Shown piece by piece: positions 10,709-23,533 of a stretch of 64,000 nucleotides of DNA (position 1 is its first letter; every line of letters starts with the position of its first letter). The DNA is taken from positions 248,001-312,000 of the forward strand of contig JAIXMN010000030.1 of the NCBI GenBank assembly GCA_025716815.1, given 5' to 3'. Source of the stretch: Dichotomocladium elegans. Taxonomy: Eukaryota; Mucoromycota; Mucoromycetes; Mucorales; Lichtheimiaceae. The notes below the pieces were generated by a model, which did not search any database, had not been told where the DNA came from, and was given only the letters and a program-made list of their open reading frames with translations. A program made the position numbers and the translations under genes.

Positions 10709-12764
10709 ATGATCGCAGATTCATACTTAAAAAGTATTATAACATCAACAACTGCACCTTCTTCAGCCGTCGCTGAACGGCAGATGACTTCGGCATGTTC
10801 CGGCCATTCAACGGCTTGTAAATGTTACCGATGCATCAAGCACAGACGACGAACAAACCGCGTCTATCATCTCCCGACACCGGATCGAACACCGTCTGAA
10901 AGTAATAGCAGCACCTCCATAATTGACAAGCAACATTCATCCGCCTCACTCCATATGAAAAAGAACTGGTCTGCCTCCACCACAACCGCCTTTAGCGACA
11001 ACATCGATGACGATGACAACGACGACGACGATGATGATGATGAAGAAGATGAAGAAGATGATGAGACACTACCCATATTAGATTTGCAAGAACCGCAACC
11101 GCCACTTAGTGGCGACGACGACCACCACCCGACACCTGGTTCTCTCGTGAATGGGCGATGCCAGCATCCTCGAACGGGCGTCAAAACTCAATACCAGCAG
11201 GACTCATCGCAGGACGACTACTCGGTTTCGTGGACGGATGAACTTACCGGGGACGATCTCCTCACGCCGATGCGCACCATCCAATACATCTTTGCAGAAC
11301 AGCCCGAAGATAACCCAAACGGCCTTTCGGACCTGATCGAGAAACGCGCAAAGCAGATCCGCGAATTCATGATCGAGATGGCAAATCGACCAGATAGCGA
11401 AGAAGAAGACTATGAAAATGGCGAAAACGACGATGATGACGAGGACAATGAAGAGAATGTTAGCGCAGATGATGATGAGAAAGAAGGCGGAAGAGAAAGA
11501 CAAGAAAAGAGCCTAGAAGACCAAGAGAGAGATGCTAAAAATATGAACGGGCATGATGCTGCTGACCGTAATGGTAGCAGCAGCAGCAGCAACAACAACA
11601 ACAACAGCCTTCGACAGTATGCGCAAAGATATCCCGGCGAATGCTATACCTTGCACTATCGAAAGGGACCGCCACACCAGGCACTTACGCTTTATCACAC
11701 CATGAAAATGGATCGGCCAGGCGATCGCGCTGAAGCCTATGGTAAGAGTTTCCCTCGCCCTTCTTGGTTGAGATTTTGCTTGTATCTGATCGAACGGAAC
11801 AATGAAAACCGAAAAACGAACAAAAGGCGCAGCTTTTATGCATTGCATTCGCGCCAACAGTGGCCTTGCAGGATGGATCGAGAGGACATCCGATCGAGGC
11901 CCTCCGGCTCTGCTAAAATGTATGTCCTTTCTTTCAAAAAGACAAAAGTCAACATCTTGTTGTGTGTGTAGGAGGGGGGTGTTGGTTAGAAAAATAACAC
12001 GGTCAATTCTTTAGATTATACACCCCGCCAGTGCTATTACAATAAGAAACCGGGCAGGAAATTCGCCCTCCGTATCTCGTCCAACAAGCAATTCCACGGC
12101 ACGGAGGTGATGGCAGCGAAAATCAATTCAAAATCGACCTTGACGGCTGCCCGTCCGTATTGGACAGCGTCGGCGCCAACCCTTGACCAGCAGCATCTGT
12201 ATCGAGACAAAGGCACGCCGACCGATCTGCTCTCTGCGGCGTTTGCCTTGGTTCCATCACCAGCTGCGCTCCATGAGTCCTGGAAGGCGAGTTCCATGGC
12301 AAAACCGCGAATTCCCTTCCACTACATCGATACCCCTGCAAAACCAATCCCGCTGCTGCCGCAACAGCAGCCATCGTCGTCGTTAGAAAAGAATCGTGAG
12401 GTAAAATACGCGCATGCATTTCGTATTAAAAACAAAACAAAAAAAACCTTAGCCCTTCGATATATACTGATCTTTTCGTGGGTGGGATATCGGGAATGGG
12501 GTAAAAACATAGGCGCGCTGCACGTGTTCCTCCCTACAACGTGTACCCACCGCGGATTCTGCTGATACGCGGTACGACGATGGAAAGAGTCTTGTCGCTG
12601 TATCCAGTGTGAGTACAGCATCGACCAGCAGTAGCGATCAACATGGCAGCGCAAGGTCGCGCAGCAACAAAATATTTAACTCCTTCGGCATCAAGTCACT
12701 TCGGCAGAGAAGCGGCACCTTCACCTCCATTCAATCCGAATCATCCAACACCGTCAAGATATGA
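10709..12764 (+). CDS. Acidic orphan protein with a basic conserved-looking core
   Basis: I do not recognise this gene. Four exons, 10709-11741, 11833-11919, 12015-12400 and 12513-12764, give 585 aa with all junctions in frame. The N-terminal half has a CxxC-like CKCYRCIKHRRR patch near residue 38, then an Asp/Glu run (residues about 95-112) and a second acidic stretch (about 230-260), followed by poly-Ser and poly-Asn. A more ordered section (about residues 305-450) spans exons 1-3 and includes ECYTLHYRKGPPHQALTLY, SGLAGWIERTSDRGPPALL and QCYYNKKPGRKFALRISS. The C-terminus is Ser/Thr-rich and ends VKI. The mix of acidic stretches, a Cys/Lys/Arg patch and a Ser-rich tail suggests a nuclear or regulatory protein; that is inference. 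Exons 2 to 4 are supported by uninterrupted phase. Confidence 0.65.
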
Positions 12765-13261
12765 TTGGCATGCACATTCGACCCTCTTTCTTTCTTTCTT
12801 TCATCAGACCTTTGATCTCGGTACAGTATCCTTCTCCCGAAACCATGCATAAAAGCTTGTGATGTGCGTTGATCACTAGGGAGGAAGAAAGCGTCTGCGT
12901 CTGCAACCACTCAATAATTCCACACGCATCTCTGCCCCAGCAGTAGCCTTCATGAATTGCTTTGCTCAGGAGAAACGATGGGCACGTGCAAATAGGTTAA
13001 ATAGAAATTATTTAATGTACACTTAGAAAAACGAAAAAACGATGACAGAATAGAATAAAGTCTATATAGTAATAATAGGACGTTGAATAGTGTCGCGGCG
13101 TTCTCTTTTGAGGCTGCCAGGCGATTGTTCGCAGCAACGACAAAAGCGATGATGGAGGTGAAGCGGGGTTGATGCAGGTGGTTGTTGTTGCCGTCACAGC
13201 AACAGCAGTGGCAAAAGTCGGGAAAAAAAGCTTTGATATGGAATACGTTCAAGATCCATTT
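12765..13261. other. Intergenic between converging genes
   Basis: About 500 bp between the stop codons of the acidic orphan (+) and GTP cyclohydrolase (-). It presumably holds both 3' UTRs. A CTTT tract is at 12785-12803. No gene seen. Confidence 0.6.
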
Positions 13262-14457
13262 CTAGCTCCGGGAAAGGGTGAGGAATTCTTCGCGAGTTTT
13301 TGGATTACTGCGGAACACACCCATCATGCAGCTGGTGACAGTTGCGCTACCAGGTTTCTATACGCAAGTTTCATCTAGTCAGCACCCGGCTGTCTTATTT
13401 TTTCTTTTACACGTGACCCGATGTCACTATTCACAAAAAATATACCTGTACACCCCTATCGACGTCATTGACTTAGAATTAGCGCAACCATCGAGAGCGA
13501 GGGAGAATACGGCTATCACCACCATCTTACCGCATACACATGCACATGTGGGATGCTTCCATCACCACAGCAACGCCCTGAGGCTGCAAAATTTCCATTA
13601 AGGCCGAAGCTATCTGCTTGGTGATCCGTTCCTGGACTTGCAATCTAGTCCAAAGGCGCCCACCGCATAAGTTCATTTTTTCCCACCCAATCCTCGATCT
13701 GCAAGGAAACAAATAGTCACCTTCGTGTGAACATTTCCGCAATCCGTGCCAGTTTGCTGAGCCCAACAACTCGTCGATTGGGAATATAACCAATGCTTAT
13801 TTTGCCATAGAAGGGGACCATATGGTGTTCGCAGAGCGAGAACACGTCCACATCTTTTACAATCACCATCTCGTCATGATCTAGAGCATAAATCTCTCCC
13901 CCCATCAGTCTCTCGCGTTCTAGAACCCTGCGGATAACAGTCGCTTTACCTTCTTCGAAAATAGCATCATTGATCACCTCTGTCATATAAGATAGGAAAT
14001 GGTTGAAAATGAGCTATCATGCACAAATACACGTCAGTCGGCTCGAGAGTTTAGGTATACTCACCCCGAATATTCTCTTCGTATCCTTTTGTGAAGAACA
14101 ACAGTGCCTTGGCATATCGATCCGGTGTCTTGAGCAATCCTTCACGTTCGGGGTCTTCGCCAATACATGTTAAGATCGTCTTGACAGCATCTGCAATTTT
14201 CTGCTGTCGCTCTTCCCGTTCGACTAACGACTCGCTTCGTCGAGCCTTGGCACCCACACCTAATCACTTGAGGTGATCAGAAAAGAAAAAACTCCCGGTC
14301 AAAACAGATACGATGATTGCTTACTTGGCCAGCTCAGACCGTCTATGTCAAGCGGCGTGCTTTGACGGCTGACTACAGAACTCACAGAAGAGGAGGAAGA
14401 CTCGGATGGCGAGGGCATGGCCGTTTTGTTGTTAAGGTGTGTATGGTGCGCTGCCAT
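13262..14457 (-). CDS. GTP cyclohydrolase I
   Basis: Seven exons: 14457-14325, 14259-14065, 13979-13950, 13880-13721, 13644-13531, 13455-13446, 13357-13262, giving 245 aa (yeast 243, human 250). The enzyme turns GTP into 7,8-dihydroneopterin triphosphate, the first step towards folate and tetrahydrobiopterin. Diagnostic segments are [41 protein letters not shown] (zinc Cys and His residues), [42 protein letters not shown] (third zinc ligand Cys) and [11 protein letters not shown] at the C-terminus. The N-terminal 45 residues are Ser-rich and variable. The RGVQ codons come from a 10 nt exon (13446-13455). The 69 nt intron at 13881-13949 contains no stop in frame. A later in-frame Met (14419) is an alternative start. 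Confidence 0.96.
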
Positions 14458-16291
14458 TGCGGTTAGGACACGATGTTGTAAACGGAGAAAGACAAAGAAG
14501 AGGCACACCGTGGATGGAAGGGACCCCGATGTCGGGGTGCTTTGAACTGAGTTAAGAGTAATTAAGGTACGCAAAAAAAAAAGAGATTTCCATGAATGTG
14601 ACCACTCTATTGAGCTTGTCTGATTGGATCGGACCAGATCGGGGATCTCCCGAGTTTTTTCCCACCCTAGGGCGTCGCCGAGCACAGAATAGGAAATTTA
14701 TGGGTGTGACCCCGCGCAGAGACGGAATCGCTTTGACATTGGGGCACACGCCGTGTGTTTAACCTCATTGAGAAAGGAATCCCTGCTTGTATGTTATGGA
14801 AAACGAATGGCGGTAAACATATGGACGAGAAAAAAGAGGGGTGCTCAAAAGGAGCACACCAACGGATGCATGCCTAGAATATAAACAGGTATTTTCAGCT
14901 TCTCATAAGACTACACATTTAAGTACTGCTTGTATTACTACAAAGAATACAGCATAAAGACAATGATTCATTTCTCAATGCAGCTTCTCACTTTGAAGCT
15001 CTTCTATGTGACGTAAACCCTTTTGTGTTATGCTGGTAACACTCCCCCCCATACAACACATTGTGAATATTGTAGGCCTAACCTTAGTACTTTTCTTCAT
15101 TCACAAGCTGTTGTTGAATCACTGCTTTTGCCCGGACAAGCCAATATCTGCAAATCGCCCGGGAAATGATATAGAGCTTACAACATCTGATGTGTAAATA
15201 AATAATGATAAACGTTCCGGAGCCAATATCGTACGTATAGGGTTGAATCCAGCAAATATGAAGAAACTAAAGAGAAATGATGGGGTCGATATATACGCAT
15301 CCTGAGCGACGTCTTCATTTGGTTGCTTTCGTAAAACTGAACGAATCAAGGTATTCTTCGAGCGTATAGATATCAATATACCATCAATTATAGTTAACTG
15401 AAACCCGAGATCGATCATATTATCCCGGGTTTTTGGGCCCCTAAATTCCGGATATTCCGCTGATCAGAAGACATATTCGACTGTGTCCACAAGTGCACCT
15501 ACCATGACCTTGCGATAGCTCGATGTTCGGAAGCTGGGGTCAGATGGGGAAAGAAACGGACTTTATGGTGCTCAGCGTTTCCTTATGTTATGTCAGTAAT
15601 AAGATAAGAGTTGCTCTGTTTATTTCCTTCGTTACAACGCCTAGTGAATTGTTAATACGAGAGTGACTAACTGATAAAGATCAGATGCTAAAGCTGGGTT
15701 GTTCAAATGCGTTGTGTAGTTAACTGGGAAGACACCGCTATCCAGACGTCTCGTATTATTATTTATGATTATTACTTTGAGAGCAGCTTCACATATTTTG
15801 ATCCTCCCTTTTCCTCTCTTCTCCCTCCCCCCTCACAATCACATATTGCCTTTAAAGTCATGCAGCGTTGGATAAGAAGAGCCTAACATCTTGAGGAAAA
15901 GGCACTTGGTCATGAAAGAAATGAAAGAATGTGCGGATACGAGATCTAAAATAATATCAGTGAACTTTTATTACGTCAAACTACTGTACTCATAACCCAT
16001 AGAACGACATATGACTTGTATGCCATAACTACGTCAATAAATATGCGCCATACCTCATGGGGCGATTTGACAGCTTGAAGTCTTTTCCTTATAAGGGATC
16101 CTTATATTCTCCAGTGGATGTGTCCTATAAAAGAGAGATAGAGAAAGAACTGGCTATATAATAGATGAAATCTATCCAAAAGAACAAAAAGGCCTGGCCA
16201 GGTCCATCCCCTTTTCTTCTTCTTCCTTTCTCCCCATCTTTCTTCGCCATCCACTTTTACACAACGACCCCTGTCTCTTGCACTAATTAGC
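14458..16291. other. Intergenic, divergent promoters
   Basis: The 1.8 kb lies between GTP cyclohydrolase (-) and the F-box gene (+). A TATAAAA at about 16125-16131 lies roughly 165 bp before the F-box start. A CT-rich patch is at 15810-15835. No convincing reading frame or RNA gene was seen. Confidence 0.5.
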
Positions 16292-17352
16292 ATGCTTTGT
16301 TCATTACCGACCGAAATCATCCTTTGCATCCTCAATTATGTTCGTTATGAAAACCATTTGGATCTTATCCCATTAGCAAAGTAAGTAGTCTTCCTGAGAG
16401 AATCGCACCTTAAAAAAAGAACTGGCAAGGTTGATCTAATCATGGAATGATATGTAGTACCTGTCGGCGGTTCCACACACTCGTTTCGGACAGAACGAAC
16501 TGGTCAGGGCCTGTCAACATTGTAATCGGCCGATCATCGTTGTTTTCAGCTCGTCACATTTACAAGCCTCTTGCTCCTGCCGCGGGCGGCAGCAGTGCTT
16601 CCAGCGGAGCGTCTTATTCCAGTGCATCCATTAATTTAAGGACCACATGCGTCAACCTGGCCATAGAGAGGCCAGAGGCCTGCGACCATGTTCCGGAATT
16701 GCTTCGACGTTTTCATCTGGAGAACAGCAGTCTTCGCCACCTGGTCATATACACGCCCTCGCTAACGCACACCCGAATTGTTGAACGTGGCCTGTCAACG
16801 TTTTCTTGTCCGAATACGATCGAGACCATCACCATCAGGGATCCGCATGATCATAGCATGCCTGATGACAATGGCCCTCAAGATGATGCCGATCACACTA
16901 CAAACAGGTCTGCGACTACAGCCTGCTGGAAACCATTAGGTCTCTGCTCAAAAGAGGTGCTTGTACCGTATCTGAGTAACGCGAGCGGATCGCTCAAAGT
17001 AATTGATATGCCTGCTTGTCCGCTCGATTGGCTCTTGCCGCTGCAGCTCGACCAACTCGAGTCGCTCACAGTCTCCTGCACCACACCCGTCGATGGCCCC
17101 CAGCTCAAGCACGCGTTCCCCCGGCTCAAAGACCTGACCCTCTACCTCGCACGTGCCGACCAATTCTCCTTGCTCAGACCCCTCTTGAGTGAAAAGCGAC
17201 TCTACCCCTGGATTGAGTCGATCACAGTTATTTGCCAGGACGACCTTCGGGCTCATCTCACACAGGAGGAGATATCCGAGTTACTTGTGTCACTGGATGG
17301 TGTCTCAAGGATCAATGCAGGCTGGGATATGGTCGCAATCAATGCGCTCTGA
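16292..17352 (+). CDS. F-box protein
   Basis: Two exons, 16292-16380 and 16458-17352, give 327 aa. The first exon begins MLCSLPTEIILCILNYV and, joined to the second, reads DLIPLANTCRRFHTLV, a typical F-box (residues 1-45) with the LP, the I-L-x-Y/F and the C-R-x-F/W positions. The rest has scattered leucine-rich strands (SLRHLVIYTPSL, SLKVIDMPACPL, LESLTVSC, RLKDLTLYL) like the irregular LRR domains of fungal F-box proteins. F-box proteins bind Skp1 and recruit targets to SCF ubiquitin ligases; the target is unknown. An intron in the F-box shows the upstream exon is needed, since the second frame alone lacks a proper start. Confidence 0.75.
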
Positions 17353-19139
17353 TACGAGCCAACGTTCATCTTTTCAACTCGTAAACTAATGCCCATTGTT
17401 TACCTCCTCTCTGGGGAGGAATAGACTTAAGACAACACGCTTGAGAACAATGTTCTTCTCCCTTACTCTAATAATGCCCTATTTTTTTTCTCGCTTAATA
17501 ATAGAACCGTCTTTTATATGATTGTTCATTGTGCAACTTGAATTATGGTTCATCTATATGAGAGCTAGATGGCGATGGATGTAGAATGCTACTGTAATAA
17601 TTGCTGTCTATACTGACCAAGGGCAACGGGGGGGGGGTCATTGGTCGATACCAAAGTAGGGTGTCTTTTTTCTTTCTCTTGGTAGATAAAGCACCACCGT
17701 CTGTTCATAGGCAAAAGATACTGTGCCGCAATATTCCTGAAAGAGAGACTAGCACTCGCAAGGCTCTGTCCTCCCTTCGCCCCTCCCCCATCCTCACTCC
17801 AAGGTCATTTCTTTTATTCTTCGGGTAAATTAAGTGACCCCATTTTGGTGCCGGTGTATTTCGTTCTCCTAAAATTAACCGCGTCCCCTCTACTGACATA
17901 TACCTTCTCCTTATGGTTACAAGTTTGACAATCAGCCAAAATAAAAATACATGCCGCAATTTCCGAACAATGAACAATCCAATATGCAAGCATGACGGCG
18001 ATCATCTGCTGCCGAGCAAACAAAGTCCATTCTTTGTCATGCAAAACAACAACAAAAACGAGAAATAGAAAAGTAAAAGGGAAGATAGAGACAAAACAAT
18101 TGTACGTATAGGAGAGAATGCTTGGTAGTGGGTTATCCACACTCCTTCCCTTTCACTCCCTTTCTTTCTCAGCTTCCCCCAGTTCACGCACAACCATTCA
18201 TGTCTGTTTCGTGGTGCTTATCAAAATTGAAACTCATGGGCATTGCATCTTGGGCTTACTTCTCCCCGAAATATTACAAGCGTCGTCATGCTTTTCTTTC
18301 ATGTGTGTTAGGTAACAAAGGAAATAGCCCATCCCCATGGAGAAAAAGGACTGGATCATAGTTCTTCAAAAAACCATCATGACAGAACGCAGGATTCTAT
18401 GGGGTGTGTGTGAAGAATCATCATTGGGCTCTATCTGGTCTTGCATTACCAAACAACAAACTCCCCTGCTCCCCACCCCCCAATGTCCAGCTGGGAAACC
18501 ATTCCAAAGACATTAGCTTTTTGTATGTGTATGTGCCTGAGTTGCTGTGAAGAAGGAAACAGGAGAAAGAAAAGCATTTTTCGTAAGAAGATTGCTACAT
18601 AGCTGACTTTGGCAAGAAAGTACCATCCCAAAAAAAAAGGATAAGGAAAAAGCTCATATTCACTAAGTTGGGGGCGCGGTGAGGGAAACAAAAGGATGTA
18701 TGGCACGCGACTCTGTCCTTTATTCTCTCTTCTTTTCTTTCTGAATATATCCATTCAGTCGTTTAGTGACTGAAGGAGAACGTTGGATGCGGTAAATCAG
18801 AGTTATATTCATTGAAAATATGTGGCAGGACCCACAAATGAATCGTGCCATTAATAAATACGAATATATGCGCATATAAAAAATTTGATAAAATGTAGTC
18901 GCATGTGTGCAGAGAGAGAGCGGCGGTTGCAGCAGCGATTGTTATTAGATTCGTTCTTCCAGAGACAAAATAGAAAGATGGCTGCGTATGTAGATACGTT
19001 GTCTTGCGCATACCAACAGGAATTCAGTGATGACCGGAAAAATATATATAAAACCTTCGGGGAAATACTGCTTGTTCCGTCCCTCCCCAACATTCCTCTC
19101 TCACACTCTCTCGCACATGTTCCTGAGGAAAGAAAAGTA
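17353..19139. other. Intergenic
   Basis: This 1.8 kb lies between converging genes and is stop-dense. A G9 run is at about 17629 and A/T-rich tracts are common. TATATATAAAA at 19043-19053 (+) has no reading frame behind it and points into the antisense of the next gene. No gene seen. Confidence 0.5.
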
Positions 19140-19580
19140 TTAGAACATCCATGGGGTGCCTAGCAGTCTTCTCCGGGATCCGCCAAGGTTGTTGGGTGTT
19201 GATGGAATGGTGGAACGGTCCTCCTGCCGTTGGGACACGACCTTCTTCAGCTTGTCATGGGTATAGGCTGTAGTCGTCGTGTCTTCGTCCTTCGAAATAG
19301 CCTCGTCCTCGACCAGTCTTGGAAATGATACGTACTCCACCTGAAACTTGGAATCCAGCAAGTCAGGTTCGGGTTGTGACAGTGGCATTAGCGCGGGTGT
19401 TGGGGTTCGTGATGGACTGATCAGGTCCGATTTCAACGGCTCGATCTTGTTGATCCGGCCGGGAGATGTCCGTGGAGGGTGATGGCGGAGTGCATTTAGA
19501 ATATCATTCCAAAGACCAGCCCATGGTTGGGTTCCATTATAAGATGACGAATGGCTTTCGAAAAGCACTACAGGAGCCAT
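19140..19580 (-). CDS. Small orphan protein (146 aa)
   Basis: I do not recognise this protein. It starts MAPVVLFESHSS at 19580; the upstream in-frame extension is CT-rich and looks like UTR. It has several Ser/Thr-Pro sites (RTSPGR, SPSRTPTP, IPSTPNN), mostly polar sequence and no membrane segment. The C-terminus ends LGTPWMF. A TATA box (TATATA, 19666-19673, which also reads as TATA on the minus strand) lies about 90 bp upstream, supporting this start and direction. It is a single exon. It could be a phosphorylated regulatory peptide, but nothing more can be said. Confidence 0.55.
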   Translation of the reverse strand: MAPVVLFESHSSSYNGTQPWAGLWNDILNALRHHPPRTSPGRINKIEPLKSDLISPSRTPTPALMPLSQPEPDLLDSKFQVEYVSFPRLVEDEAISKDEDTTTTAYTHDKLKKVVSQRQEDRSTIPSTPNNLGGSRRRLLGTPWMF

Positions 19581-19665
19581 GGCGATGGGGAATTGGAAGG
19601 GGTGGAGTGGAAGAGAAAGAGAAAGAGGAGAGGAGCATGGGTCGACGGGCGACTCATAGCGTTCT

Positions 19666-19673
19666 CTATATAG
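19666..19673 (-). promoter_or_regulatory. TATA box of the small orphan gene
   Basis: TCTATATAGA sits about 90 bp upstream of the ATG at 19580, followed by pyrimidine-rich leader on the minus strand. Confidence 0.5.
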
Positions 19674-21231
19674 ACCGCAAAGCGTGCGCGCAGAAAGAAG
19701 CTTTCCACACTGATACAGAGAAGGTCGCGCATTCTCTGTATAAGAGAGAGAGAGAGACCCGAACCTTCTCTTTGACCTGCCTCGCACTCCTTTCCGTGGC
19801 TGTTGAGAGAACGGAGAACACACGTTTTTAAAGAAGGCGGATGCTACTGGAAGAACAGAGCAACTCCTATAGCAAGTAGTGACTCGGGCCCTTTCCGCTG
19901 TCGTAAGCAATGAAACTCTTTTCCTCTTTACTTAATGCTAGCTGCATATTCTTCAGTGGAGTAGCATATCTAGCCAAATTTTCAAGTACCAGCGCTCGCT
20001 GGAACCAAAAGGGCTTTAGTTTCAGAGACGCTAGTGTTTATATTATACAGTTTCTGTGGCGGATAGGTGGTTTTTAGAGTTCTGGAAAAGGGCACGTTGG
20101 CGACCCATTGCGAGATTTCTTGAGGGAACAAGTATGGGTCTCGGTATCCCAAACTCCAAAGCGAACCTGACAGTCAACCTCGCACTGCCCCCCCTCCCGC
20201 TCGCACCCGCTCACATTATTGTACCCCTCAGAAAAAAAGGCATCCGCCCACTTCTAAATTCTCCTATTGATAAAGACACGCTCAAACATTGAGTCATTCA
20301 AATGGTTTGATGCATGGTCTAATAATCTAACTTCTCTCGCTTAATCTCTTCTCTCCCGTTTTTTTCTTTCAAATATCAGAGTTAATGATCTTGCATTATG
20401 CTGGCAACACACACACGTACGCAGCATTAACCATGGAACGTGGCTAGAACATTCAAATAATTCTTTTTTTGGGGGAGGGAACTAGGATATGAAGAGAGGA
20501 GTATTTAGAAGTGGTATACGGTCCTTGTGGCGCTGGAGATCAAAGCTGCAAAGAGAACTGAACTTTAGGGAAGGTTCGTACTCGAATTGCCACCGCGCTT
20601 AACTACCATGATTTATCCGTTGTATGGTTGGACTTTTTTCGGGGGGGGGTGTACGGGATGCGAGCGAAGTGGGGGTGGGGGTGACTGGAAATAGAGATGG
20701 AGTGTGGATACTGGATCGGGTAAAAGGAGCACGAGAGAACGAGAGAGCAAGCGAGCGTGTGAGTGAATGAGAGAGAAAGGAGTGACCAAGTGTAGCTATG
20801 TAGAATTAGGGACTTTCAGCGACTACACAGCTGTAATAACCAGTTACATCCACACTTACCCAGAAAGAGTGAGGTAATCAACACGCAAAGATAGCTTGGC
20901 GGGTATATATACAAAGACGCTCCAGGCCTACTGCTTTCTTTCAAGATCAAAGCGCACACTGATATCTTGCATTCATTACCCTAGCTTGAAAAAAGGTTTG
21001 GGAACTCAGCTCATCCCGTAGTGTCGGGCCACATTTCAGATAAGTACAAAGAGCACGAAAAAAAAAATGCTAGGAGTATTGCATATCAGTGGCTGAGGAT
21101 GGTACATTTTTGAAAGCTTAATTCTAGGAAACAAGTGCAGCAACTCTAAAAAGCAGTATCCCGCGTCCACAATCCCATTAGCTACATATGGATGTCTCTA
21201 ACAAGTAGGATTGGAGCATTATCTTAAGCGC

Positions 21232-21284
<53 letters not shown>

Positions 21285-23533
21285 ATGTCTTGCAGTCATT
21301 ATTGAAATCCAAGTTTTGCAAGGAACGCTTCCTAGAGTCACATACCAGCGGCAATGAAGTAACTGTTACTTGGGGATTGATCAAATGTGCTAGTACTGGA
21401 CAATCACGCTTCACAGAATTTGCTCCTTGTCAATTATGGGGGAGGGGGAGGAGGTGCGGCATTCTTTGCATTCCATGACCAAAGGAGCCCAGATTTTCTT
21501 GATGTCCGCTATTCTTCGGTTTTTCTGGCGGATGCACATGCATTTTACACTATGCATGTGTCCATAGAAATAAACATCACTGGGACCGCCACCGTGATAA
21601 AAAAAGAAATAGCAAGGGATATACGATAATCAAGGGTATATATCTTCATCACTGAGTATCCTTCTTTTCGCATCTCTATCATAGCTAAACGCATGTTGAT
21701 CCGTACCAAAACTGCTAAATGACAAATCCTATCAACTATCATTTATCTGCATGGAGGTGTGTACATTGATAGAGAAAAAAAATTAGCTAAACAAGCTGAA
21801 GGACACGGCCCTTGTTTTGGCTCCAATTCCCACGTGCTCATGTGTTTTTTTTTCCACCTCCGTTATGGGGTAGTGTGTGTGGATTTGCTTTGACAGAAGC
21901 AACATGTACCTTGCCAAATGTTGCACCAGGGGTTACAATACCTAAAGTGCACTGTAAATGAAAGACCTTCTTCTGAAGATGTAAACTACTTGGGAAAGGC
22001 AAATATCAGATTACACGTATTGCTTTTACATCGAGTAAGATAAAGCTTTTGGTCATCAACCACAACATTGCTGGTTTGGTTTGTTGATGCGTATGTATGT
22101 GGATGTGCTCACGGTCAAAATATAGGACTGGGAACATGCGCGAGCACGCACGCACGCACGTACTTTCCGAGCGCTCTCATGTACGGGTTTTCAAAAAGCC
22201 TATTTTTTTTATTCCCAAGGCTGCTGCATGTCGCAGACGCAGCGAAAAAGCGGAGGATGGGATGGTAACTAGGCCGGAGCTGTTGAGCACTAATGGGAGA
22301 AGGCAATTTGTGATAAGGTCGGACGAAGGAGCAAAAAGAAAGCACAGACGGACCAATGACACATACCAACTGCACAGCTGAATGTGAGGATGCGCGTGCA
22401 TAAGTAGCAAGACAAGCGGGAGCTCAAAGAATTCCTAGTTGCACGGATGCAGACAAATCGTCATTCCGATCACTGCGCCTCTTTTCCTCTACACACGCAG
22501 CACTCGATTTAGATGGGTCGGTATGTATGTTATGATAGAAAATATTAAATGTTATATTTTTCCAGCGCTTACTTACCAGGTCTGTGAGATAAGGTGGTAG
22601 ACACTTTCAAATGCACAAGGGCGCAAGAGAATGGATCGGGTAAGGGAAGCTACATACTTGCATAACCATCCACTGTTTATACGTGGTGTACGTGCACTAT
22701 GTATCTTTGTTTTTGTGGTCGCTTTGACCCTAGTGAAACCAAATGAGGTTCGGCTTGATGCCGAACGGCCTGTTACTTTTCGTTTGAGCTAAAATCGATC
22801 CAGTTATCCATTTGTTGATTCGTATTCAGTTCTTTCATCAGCCTGTACATTCACAAAACAGTGGAGCCCTGGAATGTCGCCCTCTATATATCCACATAGA
22901 GCCAGTTAAAGAGCACTATAACTGATCTTCTCCTGCACCGCTTTGGTAACCACGACAAGCACATGATGTACCAATATATGTTCATTTAAAATGATATTAC
23001 CAACAGATCAGGCTGAAGGGGTAGCAATTTCGGTCTGCGATTCAGCACCCTCGTCCTCCATGACAGCATCGGCCGGGTCAATCATCATCGACGGAAACTA
23101 CCAGCCTTGGAGATCATTATTCATAGTATTGCAATTTGTGTTATTCTAGCAGTTCTGCGCTATTGGCCATGATGTACATGACCAAAGTATTCTTATTCAG
23201 TAGACATGATGTGGTCTAAAATGGCTTCTACAGAAGCTTCATCTTGCTCGTGATGTTAATTTTATCGCATGTACTTCATTTTGTTAGCTATAGTATTTCG
23301 TAGCATTCTGACCGTCTCCGATAATATACTTTACAGTACCAGGTGATTGCCCTATTGATATGTTTTCTAGAGCCTTACGACGCTGCTCGGACAGCCCAGT
23401 GATTGTTAACAGAAACGAGTCTCGTGGTGTTCCGCAAAAGAGGCTCCAGGCGCAACGCTTTCTGCACCCAACAAGGCTGTCCGCTGAGGGCATCACCATT
23501 CGAATGCTCGATAAATCCGCCCTCCTGGCATAG
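19674..23533. other. Gene-poor stretch with microsatellite and orphan promoter-like sites
   Basis: Almost 4 kb without a convincing gene. It holds the (GT)n run at 21233-21283, a TATATATA at 20904-20911 with no reading frame downstream, and a perfect 7 bp hairpin at 22748-22766. Between 22990 and 23500 the minus strand has short coding-like stretches (one is acidic and ends in TPSA-stop near 23010) that I could not join into a gene. Confidence 0.45.
21233..21283. repeat. (GT)n microsatellite
   Basis: About 25 uninterrupted GT units. The Val/Cys and His/Thr frames through it are artefacts. Confidence 0.95.

Noticed and set aside
22990..23500. Short coding-like minus-strand stretches (e.g. an acidic end MEDEGAESQTEIATPSA)
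   Set aside because: I could not join them with phase-consistent splice sites; they compete with an antisense frame. Left unannotated.
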